Below, piece by piece: positions 1 to 8,233 of a DNA stretch of 64,000 nucleotides (position 1 is the stretch's first letter; each line of letters starts with the position of its first letter). The notes beneath the pieces were generated by a model. It worked only from the letters and a program-made list of their open reading frames with translations. It searched no databases and was not told the origin of the DNA. Location of the stretch: the NCBI GenBank assembly GCA_002734085.1, contig NVXV01000001.1, forward strand, positions 439,860 to 503,859, given 5' to 3'. The DNA comes from Fluviicola sp. GTDB lineage: Bacteria; Bacteroidota; Bacteroidia; Flavobacteriales_D; Crocinitomicaceae. The position numbers and the translations under genes were made by a program.

Positions 1-208
1 CTGCCTTTTGAAAGAATGTTTCAAAAGTTGCTTTTTCATCAATCAATTCTTGTATTTTTTCTTCATCAAATCCGGTAAGCCACTCTATAACTTGATGAAA
101 CTCTTCTTTAGTTCTACCATTCTTTTCTAGTCTATCTATGTAATGAGGATAAACAGAGGCAAATGTCATTTTGGAAATTTGTTCGTTTTTTTCAGCTGTA
201 ACTTTCAT
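1..208 (-). CDS. DUF2200 family protein (3' part cut off by window edge)
   Basis: This is the N-terminal 69 residues of a leftward gene that runs off the left edge. The start is the ATG at 206-208. The visible peptide begins MKVTAEKNEQISKMTFASVY and continues with a 'YPHYIDRLEKNGRTKEEFHQ' stretch and 'VIEWLTGFDEE'. From memory this closely matches the N-terminus of the small (about 120 aa) DUF2200 family, whose function is unknown. It lies 18 bases downstream of the SRPBCC gene on the same strand, so the two are probably co-transcribed. The family call rests on pattern recognition alone; the missing C-terminal half cannot be assessed. Confidence 0.75.
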   Translation of the reverse strand, partial: MKVTAEKNEQISKMTFASVYPHYIDRLEKNGRTKEEFHQVIEWLTGFDEEKIQELIDEKATFETFFQKA

Positions 209-226
209 TTAAGTATATTTTATCGT

Positions 227-667
227 TTATATCTTTCTCATAAATTCAAAAGCGCCTTTTCTTAGTTGAATACCGTATTCCAAATAGGCCTTCATACAAG
301 CAAGAAAATTTGCCCAACCGCCTGAATTTTCTAATGACCATTTTAGGTTATCTTCATTAAATTCCTTTCCACTTTCGTTTACGCGAACAATGGTGTCATT
401 GTTCGGTAATTTTTCAAGAGTAATATTAACAACAGTTTCAGGGTCCCAAACAAAAGAAACTGAATGATTTGCTTCAATCTTAACTTCTGTTATTGGAAAT
501 TTATCAGGAAACTCAGGAAATTTCCAAATCAGTTTTTTTCCTGATTCTAGTCGCCCACTGCTTTCTGAAATAAAATAATTAGTCATTTTATCAGGGTTTA
601 CAATCCCCTCAAAAACCTCTTCTATCGGTCTTTGAATTTGTATTACTGCGTTAGATTCTAGTTTCAT
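227..667 (-). CDS. SRPBCC / AHSA1-like domain protein
   Basis: A 146-residue soluble protein with the START/Bet v1-like (SRPBCC, AHSA1) pattern: an N-terminal strand 'AVIQIQRPIEEVFEGIVNP', a central sheet including 'VSFVWDPETVVNITLEKL', and a long C-terminal helix starting around 'WSLENSGGWANFLACMKAYL'. Members form a deep hydrophobic cavity and bind small ligands or act as Hsp90 co-chaperone-like proteins; the ligand cannot be read from sequence. Length is normal for a single-domain member. It shares a transcription direction and short spacing with the DUF2200 gene. SRPBCC and DUF2200 genes often occur in variable regions, which fits the recombinase remnant nearby (inference). Confidence 0.8.
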   Translation of the reverse strand: MKLESNAVIQIQRPIEEVFEGIVNPDKMTNYFISESSGRLESGKKLIWKFPEFPDKFPITEVKIEANHSVSFVWDPETVVNITLEKLPNNDTIVRVNESGKEFNEDNLKWSLENSGGWANFLACMKAYLEYGIQLRKGAFEFMRKI

Positions 668-848
668 TTTGAACTCCTTTAGTTATTGAAATTTTTTTAA
701 TATAGATGTCTCTTAACGTTTCTCAGCTATGCTCTCGCTGCTATCTTTTAAAATTAAGCATTAATTTGAAAAGAGGATTGATAGTTCTTGGATGATCGTT
801 CAAACAAGAGCAGATGGTGCAGTGGAGTATAGGTGGTGTTAGTAGCAT

Positions 849-1439
849 TCAAATACTCCAAGGTAGATTTTCAAGTAATACAAAGCAAATTAAACTAAAA
901 TTCAAAAGACAAATGATTACCGTTTTAGTTTTACGTATGGAGGGAGCTTCATTAAGAAAATGATGAATTGTTACAATCAATAGGGTTACAAGCAGGATAA
1001 TGCCTAACCAGAATATAATAGATCCGATAATTGGCAAAAACATGAAGACTAAAGCTTTTTCTTTTGAATACCATTTCCAATAACCTTCGTGCCACCTAGT
1101 CCAAATTAATGGGGCTAAATCCATTTCATCTATTTTATCTAACCAATTCTTTTTATATTCAAATATTTCAAAATAACAGCTATCAGAATTAGCGATGAAG
1201 TACTTTTTCGAGCTATTACTCATGAATTCTCCAACTGTACAATCATTATAAAGATAATATCGTTTTAAACTATCAATTCTTTGATCTGAACAAGGATGAT
1301 TTGAATAAGAATATGTATGGTATCCGTCATGAGAGAAGTACCCTCCATTAGGTCCTTTTTCACCCCACGAACTAAATGCTAATCCAGCCATACAGTAGTT
1401 TAAGCAGAAAATCGAAATAAAGAGTATAGCTAATTTCAT
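849..1439 (-). CDS. Hypothetical membrane protein, 196 aa
   Basis: I do not recognise the family. The N-terminus is a signal peptide or first membrane helix (residues 1-19, hydrophobic with 'CMAGLAFS' after it). It is followed by a Tyr/Ser/Cys-rich stretch likely outside the cytoplasm, and then two strongly hydrophobic segments at about 128-156 and 172-193. Codon use and A+T content do not look different from neighbours. It stands alone between the SRPBCC gene and the recombinase stump and shares their strand. It could be cargo of a decayed element or a lineage-specific orphan; no function is proposed. Confidence 0.6.
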   Translation of the reverse strand: MKLAILFISIFCLNYCMAGLAFSSWGEKGPNGGYFSHDGYHTYSYSNHPCSDQRIDSLKRYYLYNDCTVGEFMSNSSKKYFIANSDSCYFEIFEYKKNWLDKIDEMDLAPLIWTRWHEGYWKWYSKEKALVFMFLPIIGSIIFWLGIILLVTLLIVTIHHFLNEAPSIRKTKTVIICLLNFSLICFVLLENLPWSI

Positions 1440-1588
1440 TTTAAGAATACTTGAGTCCTGATTTAAGTGTTCCAGTTGCTACTAACTTACTTATAACCGC
1501 CATAAAACTGTTCTTATATAACATACATATGTTGAATATACGCAAGTTTGTGGAGCTTTATTTATTATAAAATAAATATAATGTAATT

Positions 1589-1834
1589 CTATAAATCGTC
1601 GAAAGGAGACCTTATATTTTTTAAATACTGTGTACTTACGTGGGTATAGGTTTCGGTTTTTCTACTGCTCTTATGCCCAAGAATTGCTTGTATATAACGC
1701 AAGTCAGTTCCGCTTTCTAAGTGATGCGTAGCAAAACTATGACGAAGCCAGTGTAGCGTTACAGGTTTATCTATATTGGTTTTTTTAATGACTGTTTCAG
1801 AACATTTTGTAAACAAAGAAGAAATAAGCCACAA
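1589..1834 (-). pseudogene. Tyrosine recombinase/integrase, C-terminal remnant
   Basis: Only the C-terminal catalytic end of a tyrosine-type recombinase is present, about 81 residues. It contains the HxxR motif in '[20 protein letters not shown]', the '[20 protein letters not shown]' segment with the conserved GH and catalytic Tyr, and a C-terminal 'FDDL' tail seen in Bacteroidota integrases. The core-binding domain and the first catalytic Arg are missing. The only upstream start codon is a TTG inside the arm of the tRNA-Cys terminator, so this is not an intact gene. Its place beyond the 3' end of tRNA-Cys is a classic integration position for islands. It is therefore called a remnant of a lost element; a domain-level assignment is safe, the island history is inference. 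Confidence 0.85.
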
Positions 1835-1869
1835 AAAAACCCTGTAATCCTAGCAGATACAGGGTTTTT
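1835..1869 (-). terminator. Rho-independent terminator after tRNA-Cys
   Basis: A 12-bp inverted repeat (1835-1846 paired with 1858-1869, core CCCTGTA/TACAGGG) is flanked by A/T runs. Read leftward it lies just past the tRNA-Cys 3' end and ends in a run of T, so it should terminate the tRNA transcript. Confidence 0.85.
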
Positions 1870-1874
1870 GTTTG

Positions 1875-1945
1875 AGGTCCCGAGCGGATTCGAACCGCTG
1901 TACGAGGTTTTGCAGACCTCTGCCTAGCCGCTCGGCCACAGGACC
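1875..1945 (-). tRNA. tRNA-Cys (anticodon GCA)
   Basis: The reverse complement folds as a 71-nt tRNA. The acceptor stem GGTCCTG pairs with CGGGACC through 7 pairs (one T-G). The anticodon stem GAGGT/ACCTC encloses the loop CTGCAAA with anticodon GCA, and the T arm contains GGTTCGAATCC. The discriminator base is U, as expected for tRNA-Cys. CCA is not encoded. A terminator follows directly, and a recombinase stump lies downstream. Confidence 0.97.
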
Positions 1946-2025
1946 CTTTCAGGGGATTGCAAATTTAACAAAAATATTCTTTGTGAACAGCTGATTTTAT
2001 AAAATGTTCCACGAAAACACTAGTA

Positions 2026-2385
2026 TCAAAAAGTATCTTCAATAATAATGGCAACATTTTCTACATCTCCTTCAATAGGAGGACAATGTTTAATTACTTT
2101 AACGAGAGCTGTTTCTATACCGTCAATTTCTTTTTCAAACCTTTTTATAATGCGGTTACCGACATGTTCAATTAGTTTTGAACGGATAGCCATCTCTTCT
2201 TTCACTATTTTGTTAATGGCCACGTAATTAACCGTGTCATTAATATTATCCGATAAAAAAGTGTCTGTAAAATTGGTTCTTATCCTAACGTCTACCGTAT
2301 AGTGTCCACCAATTTCACCTTCTTCTGGCATGCAACCATGATAGGCATACAGCTTTATTCCGTTGACTTCAATTGTGTTTTTCAT
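2026..2385 (-). CDS. folB: Dihydroneopterin aldolase
   Basis: A 119-residue FolB: it converts 7,8-dihydroneopterin to 6-hydroxymethyl-7,8-dihydropterin and glycolaldehyde in folate synthesis. The sequence starts 'MKNTIEVNGIKLYAYHGCMP', with the conserved 'YHGCMPEE' (catalytic Glu region). It continues with 'TVDVRIRTNF' and 'VNYVAINKIVKEEM' and ends with a conserved 'VKVIKHCPPIEGDVENVAI'. The length is typical. Its ATG overlaps the gltX stop codon by four bases (ATGA arrangement), so the two are translationally coupled. Confidence 0.93.
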   Translation of the reverse strand: MKNTIEVNGIKLYAYHGCMPEEGEIGGHYTVDVRIRTNFTDTFLSDNINDTVNYVAINKIVKEEMAIRSKLIEHVGNRIIKRFEKEIDGIETALVKVIKHCPPIEGDVENVAIIIEDTF

Positions 2386-3911
2386 ATCGCTTTTAGTTCG
2401 TTAACGCGCTCGATGTTTATCTTCATTCGCTCTAAAGTAGTTTCTTTACCCAAAAGAGCAGAAATTTCAAACATACTTGGACCCATTCCTTTTCCAGTTA
2501 TTAATAAACGAAAAGCAGGGAGTACAGCACCAATTCCTTTTTCCTTTTCTTCCAGGAAGCTTTTAAACGATTGTTCAATGGCAGAGGCGTCAAAAGGGTC
2601 GATTTTCTCAAGACGATTGATCCACTCCGTCATAATTTCTGCGGTATCATCTTTCCATTTTTTACGCAATGTTTTGTCATCAAACGAGGTAGGTGCATTG
2701 AAAAAATAGTCTCCTTCATCGATAATGTCTCGAACAAACGTAGCACGCTCTTTCATTAATTCACATACTGAAGCAAGATATTCATCTGGTTGAGAAAGCT
2801 CGGGGTTTTCCTCCTTTAGCATTTGTGCTAATTTCTCATTAGACGCAGCGCGCAAATATTGTTGTTGGTACCATTTAGTTTTGTCAGCGTCGAATTTAGC
2901 ACCCGCCTTACTCACTCTTTCTAGAGAAAAAGCTTCAACCATTTCTTCTAAAGAAAAGATCTCTTGTTCTGTTCCAGGATTCCAACCTAAAAAGGCAAGC
3001 ATATTTAGAAAGGCTCCAGGGAAATATCCATTTTCTCTATATCCTGAATATTTTTCGCCTTCTGCAGTTGTCCAATCAGTTGGGAAAACAGGGAAACCTA
3101 ATCGATCACCATCTCGTTTCGATAATTTACCATTTCCATCTGGTTTAAGAAGTAAAGGACAGTGAGCAAATTTAGGAGCGTTCCAGCCAAAAGCTTCATA
3201 TAGTAAAACGTGTAGAGGGGCAGATGGTAACCATTCTTCACCACGGATTACGTGCGTTATTTCCATTGTATGGTCATCCACAATATTTGCCAGGTGATAG
3301 GTTGGCATTCCGTCACTTTTATATAAAACTTTATCGTCCAGATTATTTGTATTCACAACTACCCATCCACGGATAATATCCTCAAAACGAACGTCTTCGT
3401 TGCGTGGCATTTTAAAACGAATGACGTAAGGATCTCCATTTTGAAGCCTTCTTTCTACCTCGTCTTCTGGAAGTGTTAAAGAGTTTTTCATTGAAGAACG
3501 CGTCACACCGTTGTATTGCCAGTTAGGCATTTTCATTTTCTTAGCTTGATCACGCATTTCGGTCAACTCTTCAGCTGTATCAAAAGCATAATAAGCCTTT
3601 CCTTTTTGAACTAACTCTTCAGCATAAGGCTTGTACATTTCTTTTCTCGAAGACTGCTTATAAGGACCGTATTCCCCTCCAACATTCGGACCTTCGTCTG
3701 GTGTAATTCCACACCACTTCAATGCATCCAAAATATATTCTTCTGCACCCTCAACAAATCGCGTTTGATCTGTGTCCTCAATGCGCAGAATAAAAGTTCC
3801 ATTGTGCTTTTTAGCAAACAAATAATTATAAAGTGCAGTTCTTACTCCACCCATGTGAAGCGGACCAGTTGGCGATGGTGCAAATCTTACGCGTACCTTG
3901 TTTTCAGACAT
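2382..3911 (-). CDS. gltX: Glutamate--tRNA ligase
   Basis: A 509-residue class I aminoacyl-tRNA synthetase charging tRNA-Glu. The start is the ATG at 3909-3911, giving MSENKVRVRFAPSPTGPLHM. The frame stays open another 110 codons upstream, but that stretch is low-complexity and holds the likely promoter, so it is not coding. HIGH is present as HMGG at residues 19-22 and KMSKS as KLSKR near 261. The region between carries the usual 'RIEDTD' and 'TYHLANIVDDH' segments. The C-terminal anticodon-binding domain follows. A TATCTTTG -7 box lies just upstream (3928-3935). The stop overlaps the folB start. Confidence 0.97.
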   Translation of the reverse strand: MSENKVRVRFAPSPTGPLHMGGVRTALYNYLFAKKHNGTFILRIEDTDQTRFVEGAEEYILDALKWCGITPDEGPNVGGEYGPYKQSSRKEMYKPYAEELVQKGKAYYAFDTAEELTEMRDQAKKMKMPNWQYNGVTRSSMKNSLTLPEDEVERRLQNGDPYVIRFKMPRNEDVRFEDIIRGWVVVNTNNLDDKVLYKSDGMPTYHLANIVDDHTMEITHVIRGEEWLPSAPLHVLLYEAFGWNAPKFAHCPLLLKPDGNGKLSKRDGDRLGFPVFPTDWTTAEGEKYSGYRENGYFPGAFLNMLAFLGWNPGTEQEIFSLEEMVEAFSLERVSKAGAKFDADKTKWYQQQYLRAASNEKLAQMLKEENPELSQPDEYLASVCELMKERATFVRDIIDEGDYFFNAPTSFDDKTLRKKWKDDTAEIMTEWINRLEKIDPFDASAIEQSFKSFLEEKEKGIGAVLPAFRLLITGKGMGPSMFEISALLGKETTLERMKINIERVNELKAI

Positions 3912-3927
3912 AAAATAGAAATTTATG

Positions 3928-3935
3928 CAAAGATA
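3928..3935 (-). promoter_or_regulatory. Bacteroidota-type -7 box before gltX
   Basis: TATCTTTG on the minus strand matches the TAnnTTTG consensus 16 bases before the chosen gltX start. No well-spaced -33 TTG was found. It supports the shorter gltX start because the longer frame would run through it. Confidence 0.45.
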
Positions 3936-4074
3936 ATGGATTTCAAGGCAAATGTAAATGAAAGCGCTTTTTATTATCCGAGTTGAACGGATAAGTATAT
4001 AAAAAGATTTTGCGTGCTCGGTTTTTCTTTTGGGATGATTGGCCATTTGAAATTTTTGAAGTTGGAGTGAATTG

Positions 4075-4139
4075 GATAGCGTTAATGGCAGAGCTAGCTC
4101 CGCAGCTTGCTGAAGGAGATCCGCGAAGACATCGCTATC
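4075..4139. repeat. Palindromic intergenic element (REP/MITE-like)
   Basis: The outer arms GATAGCG (4075-4081) and CGCTATC (4133-4139) are exact inverse complements. Inside are a perfect GAGCTAGCTC palindrome (4091-4100), a CTCC/GGAG pairing (4098-4101 with 4115-4118) and a small CAGC-TT-GCTG hairpin (4103-4112). The nested structure with a G+C content above its surroundings suggests a REP-like dispersed element. Only this copy was found in the window. Confidence 0.45.
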
Positions 4140-4185
4140 TAGGAACGAAGGCTTTAAAAATTTAATAAGGCCTAGAGTTTTTTTG

Positions 4186-4217
4186 CTTCTTTCTTTGGGC
4201 AATGCTAAAGAAAGAAG
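4186..4217. repeat. Perfect 11-bp inverted repeat
   Basis: CTTCTTTCTTT (4186-4196) pairs with AAAGAAAGAAG (4207-4217) around the loop GGGCAATGCT. The T-run lies 5' of the stem on the plus strand (A-run 3' on minus), so it is not a standard terminator in either direction. Role unknown. Confidence 0.5.
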
Positions 4218-4424
4218 TTGATCACAAAGGTGTTTCTCCATAGCATAACTAAGGGTGACTGGGGAAAAGCTGATTTTTAGATGGTTGTAATTATTGAAAA
4301 TGAACGTAAAGAGGAAACGAACGTACAGTTCATAAAAGAGATTATACTAATTTAACACCTTAAAGCGTTATCTTAGTAGCCGTTTTGTTTATTTTTAGTA
4401 AATTATAGAAAGTTTAATACTCAC

Positions 4425-7400
4425 ATGGGATCTTTTGACGACTTAATAAAACAAGTAGATGCTTTTATACGCAAGTATTACAAGAATCTTATGCTTCGTG
4501 GAGCATTTTTATTTATTGTCATTTTTTTAGCGACCTTTTTAGTGGTTGCGGGCCTGGAATATATCGGAAGGTTTAACTCTTATGTAAGAGCAGGCTTGTT
4601 GTTCTCTTTCATAGGTGTGAACTTGTATGTTCTGATTAAAAACTTTGTAATTCCGCTCTCAAAGTTATACTCATTTGGAAGAAGAATAGATCGTTATCAG
4701 GCAGCTAAAATCATTGGTCGATTTTTCCCGAATGTGAATGATCGTTTATTAAATACTTTACAACTTCAAAATGTTGCCGAAAGCAACCCTAGAAACATCG
4801 AATTGTTGCGCGCTAGTGTCAATCAAAATGCAAAAAAATTAAGTGTTTTATCTTTTACCAATGCAATTGATTATAAAGAAAATAAGCGATTTTTAAAATA
4901 TTTTCTTCCATTGGTACTGACATTTGTTTTGCTAGGGGTGTTTCTCCCTAATTTATTTTCAGACAGCTCCAAGCGACTATTAAACTACAACACAACATTT
5001 GTTGAGCCTGCGGACTTTACCTTTGAATTACTGACAAAAGACCTTCTAGTGGAGGAGGGAAAACCAGTAACAATTAAGGTGAAGTTAAATCCAAAACCGG
5101 GAAAGTCGGTTCCAAATAGGTTGTACATAAATAGTTCAGAAGGACGTTTCTTAATGGACAAATCTTCAGCATCAGAAGCAAAGTTTACATTTGATAAAGT
5201 CACAGACGATGTAAGTTTTTACTTTGAAGGAAATGGAGTTTCTTCGAAAGAATATAACGTGGATGTAGCGAAAAGAACATCTCTTGGTAAACTCACAGCG
5301 AAGATTAATTATCCAAAGTATTTGGAGCGAAGTCCAGATGAAATTAATAATCCGGGAGACTTTATTATACCAGAAGGAACTCAGATAACGTGGGATGGAT
5401 TCACGAAGAACTCGAAAGAATTATTAGTGGCCCTAAATGACACGAACTATTCGTTTAAACAAAGTGGTTTTAGATTTACAGAAGCTTTTATGGAGTCTAA
5501 CAATATCGTTTTTGTTTTGAGAAATGAAGCCCTTAATAAAAGTGATTCTCTTTTTTATAATGTAGATGTAATTAAGGATAAGCACCCAAAAATTGCTGTT
5601 AATGTTGTTACTGATACTGTGAATACCAAAAAGGTATATTTCAATGGAGATGTTAGTGATGACTATGGAGTTTCTCAGCTAACCTTCAACTATACGATAC
5701 AGAAAAAAGGAGGAGCTGAAATTAAAGAATCGAGAAACGTACCAGGTATTTCAGGTAATAAATCTCCTTTTTCGATGAATTTTGATATGAATAACCTTCC
5801 GCTAGAGCTGGAGGATAAAGTAACTTACTATTTCACTGTTTATGATAATGATGGAGTGAATGGAAGAAAATCAACCCGATCAAACATTTATAAATATGAA
5901 ACGCCTTCCGCGGATGAGTTAAATGAAAAGCGTAAGGAGTCGAAAGAGAAGTCCAAAGAAGAAATGAAGGAGTTGATTCGTGAAGCGCGAGAGTTTAACG
6001 AACAGATGAATCGATTGAAAAAGGATGTGATGAATTCTAAAAAAGCATCTTGGCAACAGATGAAACAAGTGGAGCAACTTAAGAAACAACAACAGTCCTT
6101 GGAACAAAGAATAAAAAATCTCAATAAAGAGATGAAAAACTCATTCGAAGAGAAATCGTCACTAACTCCGATGGACGAGAAGTTAATGGAAAAGCAGCAG
6201 ATGATTGAGGAGATGATGGATGAAATCATGGATGAGGAGATGAAAGATTTGCTAAAACAGTTGGAAGAGATGATGAAAAATCAGAACAATGAAGACCTTT
6301 TAGAGAAGATGGAAGAAACCGAGATGGATTCTGAGGAGATGGAGCGCCAACTTGATCGTACCATGGAAATGCTTAAACAGATGGATGTTGAAGAGCGTGT
6401 TGAAGATTTAGAGAAAGCGTTAGAAGAACTGGCTGAAAAACAAGAGGACTTAAAGTCCGAGCAAGAAGAAGGCTTAGACAATAAAGAAGCGAAGGACAAA
6501 CAAAGTGAATTAAACAAGGAGTTCGATAAATTGAAAGAGGACTTGAATGAAATGCTTGAAAAGAACGAGGAGTTAAAAAGACCTATAGATTTTGAAGGTT
6601 TAGAAAAAGACGGTGAAGATGTGTCTGAAGATATGGAAGGCGCTAAAGAAGAGTTAGAAAAAGAAGATTCGAAAGAGGCAGGAGAAAAACAAGAAGATGC
6701 TTCGAAGAAGATGCAAGAAATGTCCTCTAAAATGGATGCAATGATGCAAAAAGGCAAGAAGAAGCAGAATGAAGAGGACATGGCTGCAATCCGTGCACTA
6801 CTGGAGAACTTGATGCGTTTAAGCTTTGATCAGGAAAAAGTTATGGATGACTTTAACGCTACAAGTATTTATGATCCACGTTTTGTGGACTTAGGTAAAG
6901 AGCAGCGAGGTATTATTGATAATACGAGACCAGTAGAAGATAGTTTAAGAGCGCTTGCGAATCGCCAACCAAAAACAGCGGCATTTATTGAAAACGAATT
7001 GAGGGAGCTTAATAAAAATTTCAATAATATCCCGACTCATATAAGTGAGCGTGAGAAGAGACAACTTGGCGTTAAGCAGCAATTTGTAATGACAAGTTAT
7101 AACAATCTGGCTTTATTTCTTAACGAAGCGCTTCAGGATATGCAAAAAGACATGCAAAGTATGATTCCCGGAACGGGGAGTTGTGACAAACCCGGTGGTA
7201 AAGGCAAAGGAGAAGATGGCGAAATGCAAAGCATGAAGGAAATGCTGAAAAAGCAACTTGAGCAAATGAAGAAAGGGAACCAACCTGGGGGTAAAAAACC
7301 AGGAGATCAACCTGGAAAAGAGGGTCAAGGCAAACCCGGAGGAATGTTTCCAATGAACTCTGAGCAGGCGGCTAAAATGGCGGCTCAACAAAACGCAATG

Positions 7401-7778
7401 CGAAAAAAACTACAAGAAATCAGAGACCAACTAAATAAAGATGGAAAGGGGTCTGGGAATCAGATGAACGATCTTTTAAAGGAGCTGGAGGAGCAAGAAA
7501 AGGATTTGGTAAACAAGAAGTGGGACGAGAGACTTATTGAGCGACAAAAAGAGATTTTAACCCGTCTTTTAGAAAGTGAAAAAGCTATGAAAGAAAGGGG
7601 GCTGGATGAAAAAAGAGAAAGTAATTCAGGAAAAAACAAAGAAATTGGTAACCAAATTGAATTTTTGGAGTATAAAAAACAGAAAGAAAAACAGATTGAG
7701 TTATTACGCACTTTAGATCCGTCATTTAGTAAGTATTATAGGGAAAAGGCAAACCAATATTTCCTAGATATGAACTGA
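4425..7778 (+). CDS. DUF4175 family membrane/coiled-coil protein
   Basis: An 1117-residue protein of the Bacteroidota DUF4175 type; no molecular function is established. Membrane helices lie near residues 22-45, 53-75 and 152-175. They are followed by a beta-rich, probably periplasmic region (about 185-490) with an 'SDDYGVSQLTFNYTI' segment. Next comes a long Glu/Lys/Met-rich coiled coil (about 495-800), a Gly/Pro/Lys-rich linker (about 918-975) and a further charged helical region. The coiled coil explains the Ser-rich open frames on the opposite strand. It is followed after 35 bases by an RsbW-like ATPase gene and then ybeY-mnmG, all rightward and probably one transcript. A structural or scaffolding role at the envelope is plausible, but this is inference. 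Confidence 0.85.
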   Translation: MGSFDDLIKQVDAFIRKYYKNLMLRGAFLFIVIFLATFLVVAGLEYIGRFNSYVRAGLLFSFIGVNLYVLIKNFVIPLSKLYSFGRRIDRYQAAKIIGRFFPNVNDRLLNTLQLQNVAESNPRNIELLRASVNQNAKKLSVLSFTNAIDYKENKRFLKYFLPLVLTFVLLGVFLPNLFSDSSKRLLNYNTTFVEPADFTFELLTKDLLVEEGKPVTIKVKLNPKPGKSVPNRLYINSSEGRFLMDKSSASEAKFTFDKVTDDVSFYFEGNGVSSKEYNVDVAKRTSLGKLTAKINYPKYLERSPDEINNPGDFIIPEGTQITWDGFTKNSKELLVALNDTNYSFKQSGFRFTEAFMESNNIVFVLRNEALNKSDSLFYNVDVIKDKHPKIAVNVVTDTVNTKKVYFNGDVSDDYGVSQLTFNYTIQKKGGAEIKESRNVPGISGNKSPFSMNFDMNNLPLELEDKVTYYFTVYDNDGVNGRKSTRSNIYKYETPSADELNEKRKESKEKSKEEMKELIREAREFNEQMNRLKKDVMNSKKASWQQMKQVEQLKKQQQSLEQRIKNLNKEMKNSFEEKSSLTPMDEKLMEKQQMIEEMMDEIMDEEMKDLLKQLEEMMKNQNNEDLLEKMEETEMDSEEMERQLDRTMEMLKQMDVEERVEDLEKALEELAEKQEDLKSEQEEGLDNKEAKDKQSELNKEFDKLKEDLNEMLEKNEELKRPIDFEGLEKDGEDVSEDMEGAKEELEKEDSKEAGEKQEDASKKMQEMSSKMDAMMQKGKKKQNEEDMAAIRALLENLMRLSFDQEKVMDDFNATSIYDPRFVDLGKEQRGIIDNTRPVEDSLRALANRQPKTAAFIENELRELNKNFNNIPTHISEREKRQLGVKQQFVMTSYNNLALFLNEALQDMQKDMQSMIPGTGSCDKPGGKGKGEDGEMQSMKEMLKKQLEQMKKGNQPGGKKPGDQPGKEGQGKPGGMFPMNSEQAAKMAAQQNAMRKKLQEIRDQLNKDGKGSGNQMNDLLKELEEQEKDLVNKKWDERLIERQKEILTRLLESEKAMKERGLDEKRESNSGKNKEIGNQIEFLEYKKQKEKQIELLRTLDPSFSKYYREKANQYFLDMN

Positions 7779-7813
7779 TGGTAAGAACTTAATCTTTGTA
7801 TAAATAATGTTAG

Positions 7814-8233
7814 ATGGAAACACAATACAAAGAATTTCAGTCGGTGTCATTTGCTTCGAGTATAGATAATTTGAATCTAGCCGAATCTCTAGTTGATGAT
7901 GTTTGCAGTGAGTGCAATATAAACGAAGATCATTATGGTAACATTCTTATTGCTGTAACGGAGGCAGTAAATAATGCTATAAAGCATGGAAACGGGAATA
8001 CACCTTCAAAAAAGGTAACTATTCAAGTTCAGGAATCAGAGAAGGATATTCAGATAAAAGTGAACGATGAAGGCAATGGTTTTGACTATAATAATTTGCC
8101 TGACCCAACAGCACCAGAAAATATTGAAAAAGAAAGTGGACGAGGAATTTTTCTTATGAAGTCTTTAGCTGATGATGTTACATTTGAAAATAGTGGCGCT
8201 CAAGTTATACTTTCTTTTAAACATTCTAGATGA
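7814..8233 (+). CDS. RsbW-like ATP-binding (anti-sigma kinase family) protein
   Basis: A 139-residue single-domain GHKL ATPase of the HATPase_c_2 type, the family of RsbW/SpoIIAB serine kinases. The N box is at residues 50-60 (EAVNNAIKHGN), the G1 box at 85-89 (DEGNG) and the glycine-rich G2 lid at 109-115 (GRGIFLM). No STAS or sigma-B gene is adjacent. Family members phosphorylate STAS anti-anti-sigma proteins and are opposed by SpoIIE/RsbU phosphatases. Three such phosphatases occur 27-36 kb away in this window, so a partner-switching circuit is possible but not shown. The stop overlaps the ybeY start (ATGA). Confidence 0.88.
   Translation: METQYKEFQSVSFASSIDNLNLAESLVDDVCSECNINEDHYGNILIAVTEAVNNAIKHGNGNTPSKKVTIQVQESEKDIQIKVNDEGNGFDYNNLPDPTAPENIEKESGRGIFLMKSLADDVTFENSGAQVILSFKHSR

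Larger units (their letters stand above)
3912..4424. other. 513-base intergenic gap between divergent gltX and DUF4175 genes
   Basis: No convincing gene is present. From left to right the gap holds: the gltX -7 box; a 10-bp palindrome AAAGCGCTTT at 3961-3970; a 7-bp dyad TTATCCG/CGGATAA at 3974-3980 and 3988-3994, operator-like and close to the gltX promoter; a larger palindromic element at 4075-4139; and a perfect 11-bp hairpin at 4186-4217. The last 200 bases before the DUF4175 gene are A/T-rich and presumably contain its promoter, but I cannot place it. Confidence 0.6.

Noticed and set aside
2005-2019. parS-like string TGTTCCACGAAAACA upstream of folB's 3' end
   Set aside because: It lacks one base and part of the right half-site of the parS palindrome, so ParB binding is unlikely; probably a chance match.
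4186-4217. Perfect hairpin considered as a rho-independent terminator
   Set aside because: The T-run is on the wrong side for both strands and both flanking genes point away from it.
3912-4241. 110-codon N-terminal extension of gltX
   Set aside because: GltX homologues begin at the conserved 'RVRFAPSPTG' region; the extension is low-complexity and contains the -7 box and hairpins.
5888-7711. Several long Ser-rich open frames opposite the DUF4175 gene
   Set aside because: They mirror the Glu/Lys/Met-rich coiled-coil codons of the real gene and have no start signals or recognisable domains.
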